Notes: generated from the sequence alone by a model not told the origin. A DNA stretch of 18,297 nt from an uncultured Corynebacterium sp. (GCF_946222835.1 NZ_CAMIHD010000029.1:1-18297); one strand, 5' to 3'. Counted from the stretch's first letter, positions 7,733 through 15,167 are shown. Translations and numbers: made by a program.

Positions 7733-8362
7733 TTAGCGGGTGATGTTCTCAATCATCTGCGCAATCGGGTCAATGACGTTGCGGTTAGCAGAGTAGAAGT
7801 TGTTGAAGTCATGGCGGTTAGCCTTGTACAGCTCGGTGAACTGTGGAGGCAGAGCCAGGCCGTAGGAGTTAGCGGCATCCTTGATGGTGTTGTACAGGGC
7901 ATCAACGGCCAGCTCATCGGACTTCTGGGCAGCAGCCTGCTTAACCGGAGCCGGTGCCTGGGCCGGAGCCTTAGGTGCCGCGGACGGAGCGGTGCGCTGG
8001 GTAGGAGCAGAGTTCAGGCCAAGGGAAGCGGAGCAAGCCGGCCATGCGCCCCAGCCCTGGGAAGCAAGTACGCGCTCAGCAACAACGATCTGCTGCTCGC
8101 GGGAAGCCTGGTCAGCGGTAGCTGCGAACTCGCCGCCGCCATTAGCCTGCCAGGTCTGCGGGTTGAACTGCAGTCCGCCGTAGAAGCCGTTGCCGGTGTT
8201 GATGTGCCAGTTGCCGCCGGCCTCGCACTGTGCCAGGCGGTCCCAGTCGGAATCCGGGGCAGCAGATGCGGTTGGTGCCATGATGGCAGCAGCGGCGCCG
8301 AAGGCGACGGTGCCGGCGGTGAACTTAGCGGCCATACGGTTCTTAGCGGAGTGGCGTCCCAT
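7733..8362 (-). CDS. Resuscitation-promoting factor (Rpf), secreted cell-wall lytic transglycosylase, 209 aa
   Basis: A secreted muralytic enzyme of the Rpf family, which cleaves peptidoglycan and promotes regrowth from dormancy. Residues 1-34 form a signal peptide (positively charged start, Ala-rich core, TASA cleavage motif). The Rpf/lysozyme-like domain covers about 36-111, with the catalytic Glu47 in CEAGGNWHINTGNGFYGGLQF-type sequence and the conserved Cys46/Cys110 pair. An Ala/Pro/Gln-rich linker follows, then a ~60-residue helical tail rich in Asn and Tyr with no LysM or SH3 domain. This matches the short corynebacterial type (Rpf1-like), so I leave the exact symbol open. AGAGAGGA 8 bases before the ATG is a good ribosome site. 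It is divergent from cspB. Confidence 0.9.
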   Translation of the reverse strand: MGRHSAKNRMAAKFTAGTVAFGAAAAIMAPTASAAPDSDWDRLAQCEAGGNWHINTGNGFYGGLQFNPQTWQANGGGEFAATADQASREQQIVVAERVLASQGWGAWPACSASLGLNSAPTQRTAPSAAPKAPAQAPAPVKQAAAQKSDELAVDALYNTIKDAANSYGLALPPQFTELYKANRHDFNNFYSANRNVIDPIAQMIENITR

Positions 8363-8573
8363 GTAGTTAGTCCTCTCTGTGTGCCCGCATTAAGTGCAAA
8401 GAATATGTACCAAAAAGAAAGGGCGGGCGAGGGCAACTTTCTTAACGGCTCTTAAATGTCTGGGGGACAGCGTAGCGGTTTATAACGAAAGTGTCACGTT
8501 ATGGGCACTAAATGGGAAAGGAATGGGGCGAATGTGGCGCGTGCGAGGTCATTTGTGCAGGTGAGTGACCACA

Positions 8574-8589
8574 TGTGATCTGTAACACA
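8574..8589. promoter_or_regulatory. Candidate GlxR (CRP-type) operator
   Basis: TGTGATCTGTAACACA matches the GlxR consensus TGTGA-N6-TCACA in 9 of 10 defined positions. It sits inside a longer perfect arm pair CATGTG/CACATG. GlxR is the cAMP-responsive global regulator of corynebacteria. Its distance of 94 bases from the cspB start and over 200 from the rpf start does not decide which gene it controls. Confidence 0.5.
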
Positions 8590-8644
8590 TGGCGGAGGTG
8601 TGTCGCGTTAGCGTGCGCGACTTCTGTTGTTTTGACCAGGCGGC

Positions 8645-8650
8645 TAAAAT
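8645..8650 (+). promoter_or_regulatory. -10 box of cspB
   Basis: TAAAAT lies 33 bases before the cspB ATG. The -35 position (about 8622-8627) reads TTCTGT, a poor match, and is overlapped by the dyad at 8602-8621. AGAGAAGAGG (8665-8674) is the ribosome binding site. Confidence 0.4.
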
Positions 8651-8683
8651 AAAGATTTTCCCCTAGAGAAGAGGTGGGTACCT

Positions 8684-9064
8684 ATGCCTATTGGCAAAGT
8701 GAAGTGGTATGACGCCGAGAAAGGTTTCGGTTTCGTCAGCAACCCGGGCGATGAAGACGTCTACGTCGGCCGCAACGTGCTGCCCAAAGGAGTAGAGGAA
8801 CTGTTCCCAGGCCAGCGCATCGATTTCGATTTCGCGGCTGGACGCCGCGGCCCGCAGGCGCTGCGAGTCAAGGTATTGGATAAGCCGCGTCGCCGCACGC
8901 CGGCACGCAAGCCAGAGGAACTCGGCAGCATGGTCTCTGATGTGATGACTTTGCTGGAGTCACAGATTCAGCCGGTGCTCAATTCCGGCCGCTACCCGGA
9001 GCGCAAGACCGGCCGCCAGGTAGCAGAAATCCTTCGCGCAATCGCGAAGGATTTGGATAGCTAA
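8684..9064 (+). CDS. cspB: Cold-shock-domain protein CspB, 126 aa
   Basis: A single-stranded RNA/DNA-binding cold-shock domain at residues 1-65, with the conserved start GKVKWYDAEKGFGFV including the RNP1 core KGFGFV (13-18). The RNP2-like segment reads DVYVGRNVL in place of the usual VFVHFSAI, as in the longer corynebacterial CspB. A ~55-residue basic, then helical, C-terminal extension (about 70-126) makes it twice the length of classical Csp proteins. The start follows an AGAGAAGAGG ribosome site. The end overlaps the convergent DUF2771 gene by 4 bases (9061-9064), and the last 12 codons encode a perfect hairpin (9027-9054). Confidence 0.9.
   Translation: MPIGKVKWYDAEKGFGFVSNPGDEDVYVGRNVLPKGVEELFPGQRIDFDFAAGRRGPQALRVKVLDKPRRRTPARKPEELGSMVSDVMTLLESQIQPVLNSGRYPERKTGRQVAEILRAIAKDLDS
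9027..9054. terminator. Perfect 12-bp hairpin inside the 3' end of cspB
   Basis: AAATCCTTCGCG (9027-9038) pairs perfectly with CGCGAAGGATTT (9043-9054) around CAAT, ending 8 bases before the cspB stop codon. It is placed to terminate the convergent DUF2771 message (minus strand tail TTTCTGC after the stem) and possibly cspB. It also could stabilise an mRNA end. A second arm pair AGAAGCCT/AGGCTTCT (from 9067) lies in the DUF2771 tail. Confidence 0.5.
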
Positions 9065-9639
9065 TCAGAAGCCTTCGTGGATTCTTCCGCGGAGGCTTCT
9101 CGTTCTTTATCGGTCATCGTGGTAAGCGACCACACGGTGGCCAAGGGGGTTTCGTCACCGTTGTCATCGGTGCCGATCATCATGGAGGAAATCTCTACCA
9201 CTTTCAGGCGGGGGCGCTTGCCGGTGGAGGCCTTGATGGGTTCTACGGAGCCGGGGATTGATACCTCAGAAGTTTCGTTCGCGCCGTGCGCGGTTTCATC
9301 ATTGGCGGCGGGGTCATCGTAGATGGAGAGAATCTTCCATTCATGATCAGAAATCTCTTCGGGGATATCCAACTTGAGAGTGTCGTCTTCTCCCACGGTG
9401 AGGTTCGGGACCTCGCCCTCCGGGCAATCGGTGCCGGGCTCGCACGCGATATAGGGGCTGACCTCGATGGAATTATCGCCCACGGCGGCGGTCACCTTGA
9501 TGTCGCGGGGATCGGGACCCGGGCGTTGGTTCCACCAGTTTTGGAAGATCACTACGGCGGCGACGATGACTGCCACGACCACGATGAGGGCCAAGATCTG
9601 CAGCAGCGACTTTTTCCTTGCTTCCTTACGCGTTGCCAT
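9061..9639 (-). CDS. DUF2771 family membrane-anchored protein, 192 aa
   Basis: A short basic N-terminus (MATRKEARKK), a single membrane segment at about residues 11-33, and an extracytoplasmic ~155-residue domain with a Cys66-Cys71 pair (CEPGTDC). I recognise it as the actinobacterial DUF2771 type; its function is unknown. It starts 6 bases after the stop of the glutamine-cyclotransferase-like gene, with AAGGTAAAGG as ribosome site, so the two form an operon. The tail is acidic and serine-rich. It overlaps the convergent cspB stop. Confidence 0.8.
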   Translation of the reverse strand: MATRKEARKKSLLQILALIVVVAVIVAAVVIFQNWWNQRPGPDPRDIKVTAAVGDNSIEVSPYIACEPGTDCPEGEVPNLTVGEDDTLKLDIPEEISDHEWKILSIYDDPAANDETAHGANETSEVSIPGSVEPIKASTGKRPRLKVVEISSMMIGTDDNGDETPLATVWSLTTMTDKEREASAEESTKASD

Positions 9640-9645
9640 GGGCCT

Positions 9646-10410
9646 TTACCTTACTCGAACGTGGAAGAGTTCTTTCCACCGCTTGCCGGTAAGCCAGAAC
9701 TCATCGTCTTTGATGTGGGCGATGCCGTTGAGGACGTCATCGGGGTCGGTATAGCGGGATTTATCTATGGCATCGGTAGAAATCACGGCGGTCACGCGGC
9801 CGGAGGAGGGATCGATGCGGTAGATATTGTCATCCATCCACACATTGGCATAGACGGAATCGCCCACGCACTCCAGCTCATTGATGTCCTCTAGGGGCTT
9901 TCCCTCTAAGGTGACGTCAGTAGTTGAGCGCTCCGCAAAAGTTTCCGGATCCATATGCCGCAGGGTAGCGGAGCCATCGGACATGAGAAGATCTTCGCCG
10001 TTATTACACAGCCCCCACCCTTCACCGGTGTAGGAGGCGGTATCGACCTGGCGCAGGTCCTGGTCGTATTTCAGGGCCTGGCCGGACTTCCAGGTCAACT
10101 GCCAGATGGAATCTCCGGCCTGGGTGATGCCTTCGCCAAAGTAGCGGTTATCCAGGTGCGTTTCGGCTAAGGTTTCGCCGGTTTCGGGGGAGAAGCGCTC
10201 CAGGCGGGATTCGCTCCATTGGCCGGTGCCAAGGAGCAGGTTGCCGTCTGGATCGGTTTCGAGGCCTTGAGTAAAGGAATTGGCCGGCAGGGAAGCGGTG
10301 CCTAAGACCTCCACGGAGAGGTGCTCAACTTCGGGTTCTGCAGGGGTAGAGGAACAAGCAACGAGAGCGCAGGGCAGGAGAATGCAGGCGGCGCGGGAAA
10401 GAAACGACAT
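9646..10410 (-). CDS. Glutaminyl-peptide cyclotransferase-like lipoprotein (Glu_cyclase_2), 254 aa
   Basis: Related to the plant-type/bacterial glutamine cyclotransferases, beta-propeller enzymes that convert N-terminal Gln to pyroglutamate. Recognised features are NSFTQGLETDPDGNLLLGTGQW near the N-terminus, then YFGEGIT, LTWKSGQALKYD, DINELECVGDSVYANVWMDDNIYRIDP, and LNGIAHI...FWLTGKRW, all typical of the family. I choose the ATG at 10410 because it gives a good lipoprotein signal (basic start, hydrophobic core, lipobox LVAC with Cys19); a longer in-frame start at 10476 adds 22 residues with no sense. The mature protein is predicted to be lipid-anchored outside the membrane. Upstream gene of the pair with DUF2771; divergent from the DUF3027 gene. 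Confidence 0.85.
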   Translation of the reverse strand: MSFLSRAACILLPCALVACSSTPAEPEVEHLSVEVLGTASLPANSFTQGLETDPDGNLLLGTGQWSESRLERFSPETGETLAETHLDNRYFGEGITQAGDSIWQLTWKSGQALKYDQDLRQVDTASYTGEGWGLCNNGEDLLMSDGSATLRHMDPETFAERSTTDVTLEGKPLEDINELECVGDSVYANVWMDDNIYRIDPSSGRVTAVISTDAIDKSRYTDPDDVLNGIAHIKDDEFWLTGKRWKELFHVRVR

Positions 10411-10448
10411 GCACCATATGTACCACCGGGTGCGTCCCATAATGAATA
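10411..10448. promoter_or_regulatory. Short divergent control region
   Basis: Only 38 bases separate the two starts. CATAAT (10438-10443) is 5 bases before the ATG at 10449, compatible with a leaderless plus-strand transcript. TACATA on the minus strand (10422-10417) is a possible, weaker -10 box for the lipoprotein gene. No -35 is clear for either. Confidence 0.3.
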
Positions 10449-11117
10449 ATGAGGGGCGTGAGTAAGCGAAAAGCAAATCCGTTGATCGATTCCCGCGCCG
10501 TGCGCATTGCGCGCGAGGCGCTGGATGAGGTGGGGGAAGGGGGCGTCGGCAAGCATATCGGCGTCGCCGGGATGGGCCGAAACGTTGCTACCCACCGATT
10601 TGAAGCAGAAATGCCTGGCTACCCCGGCTGGGAATGGCAGGCGGTGCTCGCCTGTGCGGAGGGCTCGCGCTACGTTACCGTCAATGAAGTGGCGCTGGTG
10701 CCGGGCGGGGAGGCCCTGCAGCCGCCAGAATGGGTGCCCTATGAGGATCGCGTGCGCCCAGGCGATCTCGGGCCGGGTGATTTGATGCCTCCGGCCGTGG
10801 ATGATTCCCGGCTAGACGGCGACACACTATCTAAGTCTGGCATGGAGGATGCCAAGAAGCGCTGGCGCACCGAATTTGGCCCAAATACGGATATGGCGGC
10901 CAAGGCGCGACTGCAATGCCGTACCTGCGCGTTCTATGTAGAGCTGATGGAAAACTACGGCGTCTGCGCCAATGAGTACTCGGCGGATGGCCGGGTAGTG
11001 CACTCGCGCTATGGCTGCGGAGCGCATTCGCAAACCCGGGTGCGGGAAGAAAAGAGCCCGGAAGTCGCCTTCGATGATGAAAAGCCCATCTTTCAGGATT
11101 TTGATTTCGAGGATTAA
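10449..11117 (+). CDS. DUF3027 family protein with Cys4-type cluster, 222 aa
   Basis: A soluble actinobacterial DUF3027 protein of unknown function. The N-terminal half carries WEWQAVLACAEGSRYVTVNEVALVPG, the family core; the central part is acidic. A putative metal-binding cluster of Cys157, Cys160, Cys173, Cys190 and His193 lies in the C-terminal third, within CRTCAFYVELMENYGVCANEYSADGR-type sequence, and the tail is acidic. The start may be ATG at 10449 (leaderless) or GTG at 10458, which follows GAGGGGC with almost no spacing. It precedes the permease gene by 49 bases. A regulator role is only inference from the Cys cluster; the family has no settled function. Confidence 0.8.
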   Translation: MRGVSKRKANPLIDSRAVRIAREALDEVGEGGVGKHIGVAGMGRNVATHRFEAEMPGYPGWEWQAVLACAEGSRYVTVNEVALVPGGEALQPPEWVPYEDRVRPGDLGPGDLMPPAVDDSRLDGDTLSKSGMEDAKKRWRTEFGPNTDMAAKARLQCRTCAFYVELMENYGVCANEYSADGRVVHSRYGCGAHSQTRVREEKSPEVAFDDEKPIFQDFDFED

Positions 11118-11166
11118 GGCAGCACACTTATGGCGTAAGACTCGCTGTACGTGAAAGGCGCAGGCG

Positions 11167-12570
11167 TTGAAAGCCACTCTCGATCGCTACTTCCATATCT
11201 CTGAACGTGGTTCCTCCATTGGAACCGAGCTACGCGCGGGAACGGTCTCGTTCTTCGCCATGGCCTATATCATTCTCTTGAACCCGCTTATTCTCGGTAC
11301 CACCGAGGATGCAGAGGGCTACGCGCTAGGCGTGCCGCAGGTTGCCGCCGCCACCGCGCTGGTTGCGGGCGTAATGTCTATCCTCTTCGGCGCGATTGCC
11401 AAATACCCTTTCGCCATGGCTGCCGGCCTGGGCATGAATACCTTCGTGGGCGTGAGCATGGTCGCCACCAGCGGGCTGACCTGGCAGGAATCGATGGGCC
11501 TAGTGGTCATCGAGGGCATCATCATCGTTCTCCTGGCCATCTCCGGTTTCCGCACCGCTGTCTTTGACGCCATCCCGCAGTCTATGAAGGCGGCGATGGG
11601 CGTAGGTATCGGCATGTTCATCGCCATGATCGGCCTTGTGGACGGTGGTTTTGTCACCCGTGTGCCAGACGCTGCGCATACCACCGTGCCGGTGGGGCTG
11701 GGCATTAATGGTTCGATTTCCACTTGGCCGGCGCTGGTCTTTGTCATCGGCCTTATTATCTGTTCCTTCATGGTCATCCGGAACGTGCCGGGTGGGCTTT
11801 TTCTCGCCATCGTGCTCACCACCATCATCGCTTTTATCGTGCAGGCCTTTACCGGCTCTGAGGACTGGGGCATGGCCGCGCCCGTCAAACCAGAGGCGCT
11901 GGGTGGGATTCCGGACCTGTCCATTGTGGGTGATGTAAACCTAGTAGGCGCCTTTACCAAGATCGGCGTGGTTTCTACCGTCCTGCTCATCTTTACTCTG
12001 CTGCTTACCAACTTCTTTGATGCGATGGGCACCATGACCGGCTTGGGCAAGCAAGGCAAGCTTGTCGACGCCGACGGCAACCTCCCCGATATGAAAAAGG
12101 CCCTCGTCGTAGAAGGCTTCGGCGCAGTGGCCGGTGGCTTAGGCTCTGCTTCTTCCAATACCGTTTTCGCGGATTCCTCCGCCGGCATTGCCGATGGCGC
12201 CCGCACTGGCTTGGCCAACCTCATCACCGGTGTATTATTCCTCGCCGCGATGTTCCTGACGCCGCTCTATGAGATCGTGCCCATTGAGGCCGCCTCCCCG
12301 GTGCTGGTCATCGTTGGCGTGATGATGGCCGCGCAGCTGACCGAGATCCGCTGGACCAAGATGGAAATCGCTATTCCGGCCTTCCTGACCATTGTGACCA
12401 TGCCCTTTACCTATTCCATTGCCAATGGCATCGGCGTAGGCTTCATCTCCTTCGCGCTCATGTCCACCTTCGCCGGTAAGGCCAAGGAGGTGCATTGGAT
12501 CATGTGGCTCTTGGCCGGGCTTTTCGTGATTTTCTTTGGCATGGATCCGATTTCCAATGCCATCGGCTAG
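11167..12570 (+). CDS. NCS2 family purine permease (AzgA/PbuG-like), 467 aa
   Basis: A cytoplasmic-membrane permease with about 12 hydrophobic segments, related to the AzgA/PbuG branch of NCS2 transporters that import adenine, guanine or hypoxanthine with protons. Visible family motifs: AAGLGMNTFV (85-94), TNFFDAMGTMTGLGKQ (281-296) and SSNTVFADSSAGIADGARTGL (about 329-349). The start is an uncommon TTG at 11167, with AAAGG about 8 bases ahead; the following residues give a normal family N-terminus. The exact substrate cannot be read from sequence. The next gene starts only 9 bases after this stop, so co-transcription is likely. Confidence 0.88.
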   Translation: MKATLDRYFHISERGSSIGTELRAGTVSFFAMAYIILLNPLILGTTEDAEGYALGVPQVAAATALVAGVMSILFGAIAKYPFAMAAGLGMNTFVGVSMVATSGLTWQESMGLVVIEGIIIVLLAISGFRTAVFDAIPQSMKAAMGVGIGMFIAMIGLVDGGFVTRVPDAAHTTVPVGLGINGSISTWPALVFVIGLIICSFMVIRNVPGGLFLAIVLTTIIAFIVQAFTGSEDWGMAAPVKPEALGGIPDLSIVGDVNLVGAFTKIGVVSTVLLIFTLLLTNFFDAMGTMTGLGKQGKLVDADGNLPDMKKALVVEGFGAVAGGLGSASSNTVFADSSAGIADGARTGLANLITGVLFLAAMFLTPLYEIVPIEAASPVLVIVGVMMAAQLTEIRWTKMEIAIPAFLTIVTMPFTYSIANGIGVGFISFALMSTFAGKAKEVHWIMWLLAGLFVIFFGMDPISNAIG

Positions 12571-12579
12571 CCTAAAGGC

Positions 12580-13386
12580 ATGCTGATTACTGACCCCGCA
12601 GACCCTCGCCTGGACGATATTCGGAACCTCAACAAATCCGATAAATCCGGCGAGGGTCTCGTCATTGCAGAGGGCCCGCTGGTGGTCTCCCGGCTGGCCG
12701 AATCCCGGTTCCCCATGCGCTGCCTCGTGGGCTTTCCTAAGAAGCTGGAAGCATATTTTTCCGAGTATGGTGAGCCGGAATGCCCCGTCTACGAGGTCTC
12801 CCGCGAGACCCTCGCAGAGGTAGCGGGCTTTGATATGCACCGTGGGCTTGTCGCCGCTGCGGACCGCGCCCCGGAGCCGGATCTGGGCGAGATTTTGGAG
12901 ACCGCGAAAACCATCGCCGTGCTCGAGGGCGTGGGCGATCACGAGAATATTGGTGCGATTTTCCGCCACGCCGCCGGCATGGGGGTAGACGCGGTGCTGC
13001 TCGGCTCAGGGGCGGCGGATCCGCTCTACCGGCGCTCAGTGCGCGTATCCATGGGGCACGTGCTGCGCTTGCCCTTTGCCCATCTGGAAGGCGGGTTCAC
13101 CACGTGGCAGCGTTCCTTGCAGGCGCTTGCCGACGCCTCCTTTACCCTCATTTCCTTAACTCCCAACCCCCACGCGGTGCATTTGGCAGAGGCTCTGCAT
13201 GGCCTAGATAAGGTGGCCATGTTGGTCGGTGCGGAGGGCCCTGGTCTTACCGAACACGCAATGAAGGCCACCGATGTGCGCGCACGCATACCGATGGCCC
13301 CTGGTACCGATTCTCTCAATGTGGCGACGGCCGCCGCCATTTCCTTTTACGAACGCCAGCGATCCTTGAGCGACTTAAACGTCTGA
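12580..13386 (+). CDS. TrmH/SpoU family RNA 2'-O-methyltransferase, 268 aa
   Basis: An S-adenosyl-methionine-dependent 2'-O-ribose methylase of the SPOUT class, acting on rRNA or tRNA. The N-terminal substrate-binding part (1-100) is followed by motif 1 NIGAIFR (123-129), motif 2 LVGAEGPGL (215-223) and motif 3 IPMAPGTDSLNVATAAAISFYE (237-258), all intact. The start ATG is 9 bases after the permease stop, with AAAGGC as a close ribosome site. It overlaps the convergent minus-strand gene by 40 bases. The exact target nucleotide is not readable from sequence. Confidence 0.92.
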   Translation: MLITDPADPRLDDIRNLNKSDKSGEGLVIAEGPLVVSRLAESRFPMRCLVGFPKKLEAYFSEYGEPECPVYEVSRETLAEVAGFDMHRGLVAAADRAPEPDLGEILETAKTIAVLEGVGDHENIGAIFRHAAGMGVDAVLLGSGAADPLYRRSVRVSMGHVLRLPFAHLEGGFTTWQRSLQALADASFTLISLTPNPHAVHLAEALHGLDKVAMLVGAEGPGLTEHAMKATDVRARIPMAPGTDSLNVATAAAISFYERQRSLSDLNV

Positions 13387-14177
13387 GCGCCCCAATTGCC
13401 GATGAGGGAGCCCAGATGCTTCGCAGTGGAGATGATTTCCTCGCCAGTGGATTCCGGCTCGGCACTGTGGTCCTCGTAGTCATCATAATCGTTCAGGCCA
13501 AGCTTATTGGCCGACTGCGCGGCTAGTTCACCCACGGTCCGCTTCGGCTTTGGTGGGTCGATCTTTGGCTCTGGGCGGCCATCAACCGCGTAGCCTACGA
13601 CGTCCAGATCAGGGCCATCGTGGCCTACCTCGATGCCGAGCCAATATTCCTGGGCGGCCTCCATGATGCCTTGGGGCTCGAAGGGCAGGGAGATGCCGCC
13701 GAGTGGCTCGTACTTTTCCCCTGCCCAAAAAGGTGCCTCGAAGGGCTCAGGCAGGCCCGTGTCTTCGTAGAGGTGCTCGCGGGTAGCACACAGGCAGCGC
13801 TTGAGCTGGCCGCCCTCCCACAGCGCGAAGCCGGCATAGCCTTCCTCTTCGTTGCTCACTAGCGCAATGACGCGCTGGGCGGGGACCGCATTGAGCAACG
13901 TGTCCGGTAGCTGAGAGAGGAGGACAGAGTCTTCTAAGCACACCGTCTGTACCACGGTGATGCCAGGGTAGCCGCCGATGTAGTACTCATTCGGGTCCAC
14001 CTGGGCGGAACGGTTGAGCGGGAATTGCCCGATCGGGGTGACCGGGAAGGTTGGGTCTAGCTGGGCGAGAAACTTCCGCCCAAAGCCGCGATCCGCCTTG
14101 GGCTCGGTCTTTAACACCTCTTCCGCGTTGGGCTTGGAGATGTACCAGAGAGTAAGTATTGCGTGAGAGATATCCAC
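13347..14177 (-). CDS. DUF6928 family-like protein of unknown function, 276 aa
   Basis: A soluble protein I recognise as the actinobacterial DUF6928 type, with no assigned role. It has YEEGYAGFALWEGGQLKRCLC-like family sequence in the middle and a low-complexity DYDDYEDHSAEPESTGEE stretch before a basic, amphipathic C-terminal tail. It starts at GTG (14177) just 2 bases after the sepH stop, so it is the second gene of the sepH operon. The last 40 bases overlap the coding end of the convergent methylase gene (13347-13386). Cooperation with SepH in division is possible from context but is not shown. Confidence 0.75.
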   Translation of the reverse strand: MDISHAILTLWYISKPNAEEVLKTEPKADRGFGRKFLAQLDPTFPVTPIGQFPLNRSAQVDPNEYYIGGYPGITVVQTVCLEDSVLLSQLPDTLLNAVPAQRVIALVSNEEEGYAGFALWEGGQLKRCLCATREHLYEDTGLPEPFEAPFWAGEKYEPLGGISLPFEPQGIMEAAQEYWLGIEVGHDGPDLDVVGYAVDGRPEPKIDPPKPKRTVGELAAQSANKLGLNDYDDYEDHSAEPESTGEEIISTAKHLGSLIGNWGAQTFKSLKDRWRS

Positions 14178-14179
14178 AA

Positions 14180-15055
14180 TTAGTCCCTAGGGCGCTTGGT
14201 ATTGGAGCGAACGCCGAGCAGCACGTCCTCCCAATGCGGGGTGACGGCCTTGCGGCGACGCTTAGCGGGCTTTTCTTCCGGGGAGGGGTTCTGTAGGAAC
14301 TCCTCTTCCTCTGGCTCTTCCGGCGGGGTGGTAGGCGCAGTGAGGTCAGTGACGTTGCTGGGCTGGTCTCCATCGATAGCCTCGTCATAGCGGCCGCTGC
14401 CCAGAGAGGTCAGCGAGCGCACCGGCTGCACAAAGTCCGGATCCGTCAGGTCCGCAGCTACTGAGTTGCGAGCCTCCACCGTGGCTGGCGAGGACATGGA
14501 TTGCTTGAAGTACCACTCGGCCTCATTCTCGGATAGGCCGGCCTTCCACGACACGCGCACGATCCAGGCCTCGCCCTGGTGGCGGTAGGCATCCCAGGAA
14601 GACTCGGACAGCGAGTGACCACGGGCAGCAAAAGCGGTGGCCAGAACCTCCCACAGGGTGAGCTTGGCCGGGCCATCCTCGCGGACTGGGTGGGCTTGCT
14701 TGGCAATTTCCGCGATGCGGTTGCGCTCCAGCATGACCGGGTAGGCAAAGGGCTCGATGCGAGATTCGGTCACACCCATCTCTTCTGCCAGTTCCGCTGC
14801 GGAGGCGCCGGCGCGGATGCGGTTTTGGATCTCCGCTGGGCGAATCTTTGCCTCTTCCTCTGGTTCCGGCTTGGTGGGCTTGGCAAGGCTGATGGCAGGA
14901 GCCGCCGGCTCTTCTTCGGGGGTTTCCTCTCGCTCGCCCTGCAGGGCCTCGCGCAGCTCATCGGTGATGGAGAGGAAAAACTCTTCGCCGTCTTCGGTGC
15001 GCAGCACCAAAGAGGTTTCGGTCGACTCGCTGTCAACTGGGAACAGCTCGCGCAT
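14180..15055 (-). CDS. sepH: Septation protein SepH (DUF3071), 291 aa
   Basis: SepH is an actinobacterial cell-division protein that binds FtsZ and stimulates its assembly. The N-terminal segment (MRELFPVDSESTETSLVLR) opens the DUF3071 domain, which contains a helix-turn-helix-like region (about 72-112, IQNRIRAGASAAELAEEMG). A long C-terminal acidic, proline-rich linker ends in a basic patch (KRRRK, about 272) and WEDVLLG, which is the typical SepH C-terminus. I choose the ATG at 15055 because AAAGGAG lies upstream and the homologous N-terminus begins there; an upstream ATG at 15193 would run through the serC terminator. A promoter is seen at 15108-15113. It leads the operon with the DUF6928 gene. 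Confidence 0.88.
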   Translation of the reverse strand: MRELFPVDSESTETSLVLRTEDGEEFFLSITDELREALQGEREETPEEEPAAPAISLAKPTKPEPEEEAKIRPAEIQNRIRAGASAAELAEEMGVTESRIEPFAYPVMLERNRIAEIAKQAHPVREDGPAKLTLWEVLATAFAARGHSLSESSWDAYRHQGEAWIVRVSWKAGLSENEAEWYFKQSMSSPATVEARNSVAADLTDPDFVQPVRSLTSLGSGRYDEAIDGDQPSNVTDLTAPTTPPEEPEEEEFLQNPSPEEKPAKRRRKAVTPHWEDVLLGVRSNTKRPRD

Positions 15056-15107
15056 AATAGGGCGCTCCTTTTGCCTATCGACGGCGGACAATTCTGTGAT
15101 GCATTCA

Positions 15108-15113
15108 ACTATA
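15108..15113 (-). promoter_or_regulatory. -10 box of sepH
   Basis: TATAGT on the minus strand, 52 bases before the sepH ATG. The -35 position would fall inside the serC terminator hairpin (15131-15136, CAGGCC) and is not a match, a common situation in corynebacterial promoters. Confidence 0.4.
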
Positions 15114-15152
15114 ACGCGAAAATGCCCCGCGGCCTGCGAGGCGGCGGGGCAT
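15113..15152 (-). terminator. Terminator of serC
   Basis: ATGCCCCGC (15122-15130) pairs with GCGGGGCAT (15144-15152), and inside it GCCT (132-135 of this block, 15132-15135) pairs with AGGC (15139-15142), with one G-G mismatch. Reading the minus strand, TTTTCGCG follows the stem directly. The hairpin starts 16 bases after the serC stop. Confidence 0.85.
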
Positions 15153-15167
15153 GTTGGGGGTGATGCG

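Larger units (their letters stand above)
8363..8683. promoter_or_regulatory. 321-base divergent control region of rpf and cspB
   Basis: No coding sequence here. It holds a GlxR-like dyad (8574-8589), a second dyad GTCGCG/CGCGAC (8602-8607/8616-8621) near the cspB promoter, and a TAAAAT -10 box for cspB (8645-8650). A TGTAACA word at 8581-8587 also resembles MtrA-type sites. For rpf I find no clear -10/-35 pair. The rpf leader could be over 100 bases; I looked for a ydaO-type (cyclic-di-AMP) riboswitch, known upstream of rpf in other actinobacteria, and could not recognise its conserved core. Confidence 0.5.

Noticed and set aside
8363..8683. Possible cyclic-di-AMP (ydaO-type) riboswitch upstream of rpf
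   Set aside because: Such riboswitches occur before rpf genes in other actinobacteria, but I could not find the conserved core or its pairing on the minus strand. A covariance-model search would settle it.
11319..12227. A 302-residue ORF antisense to the permease
   Set aside because: Its threonine/proline/methionine-rich translation is what the reverse of membrane-protein codons gives; no ribosome site or family is visible.
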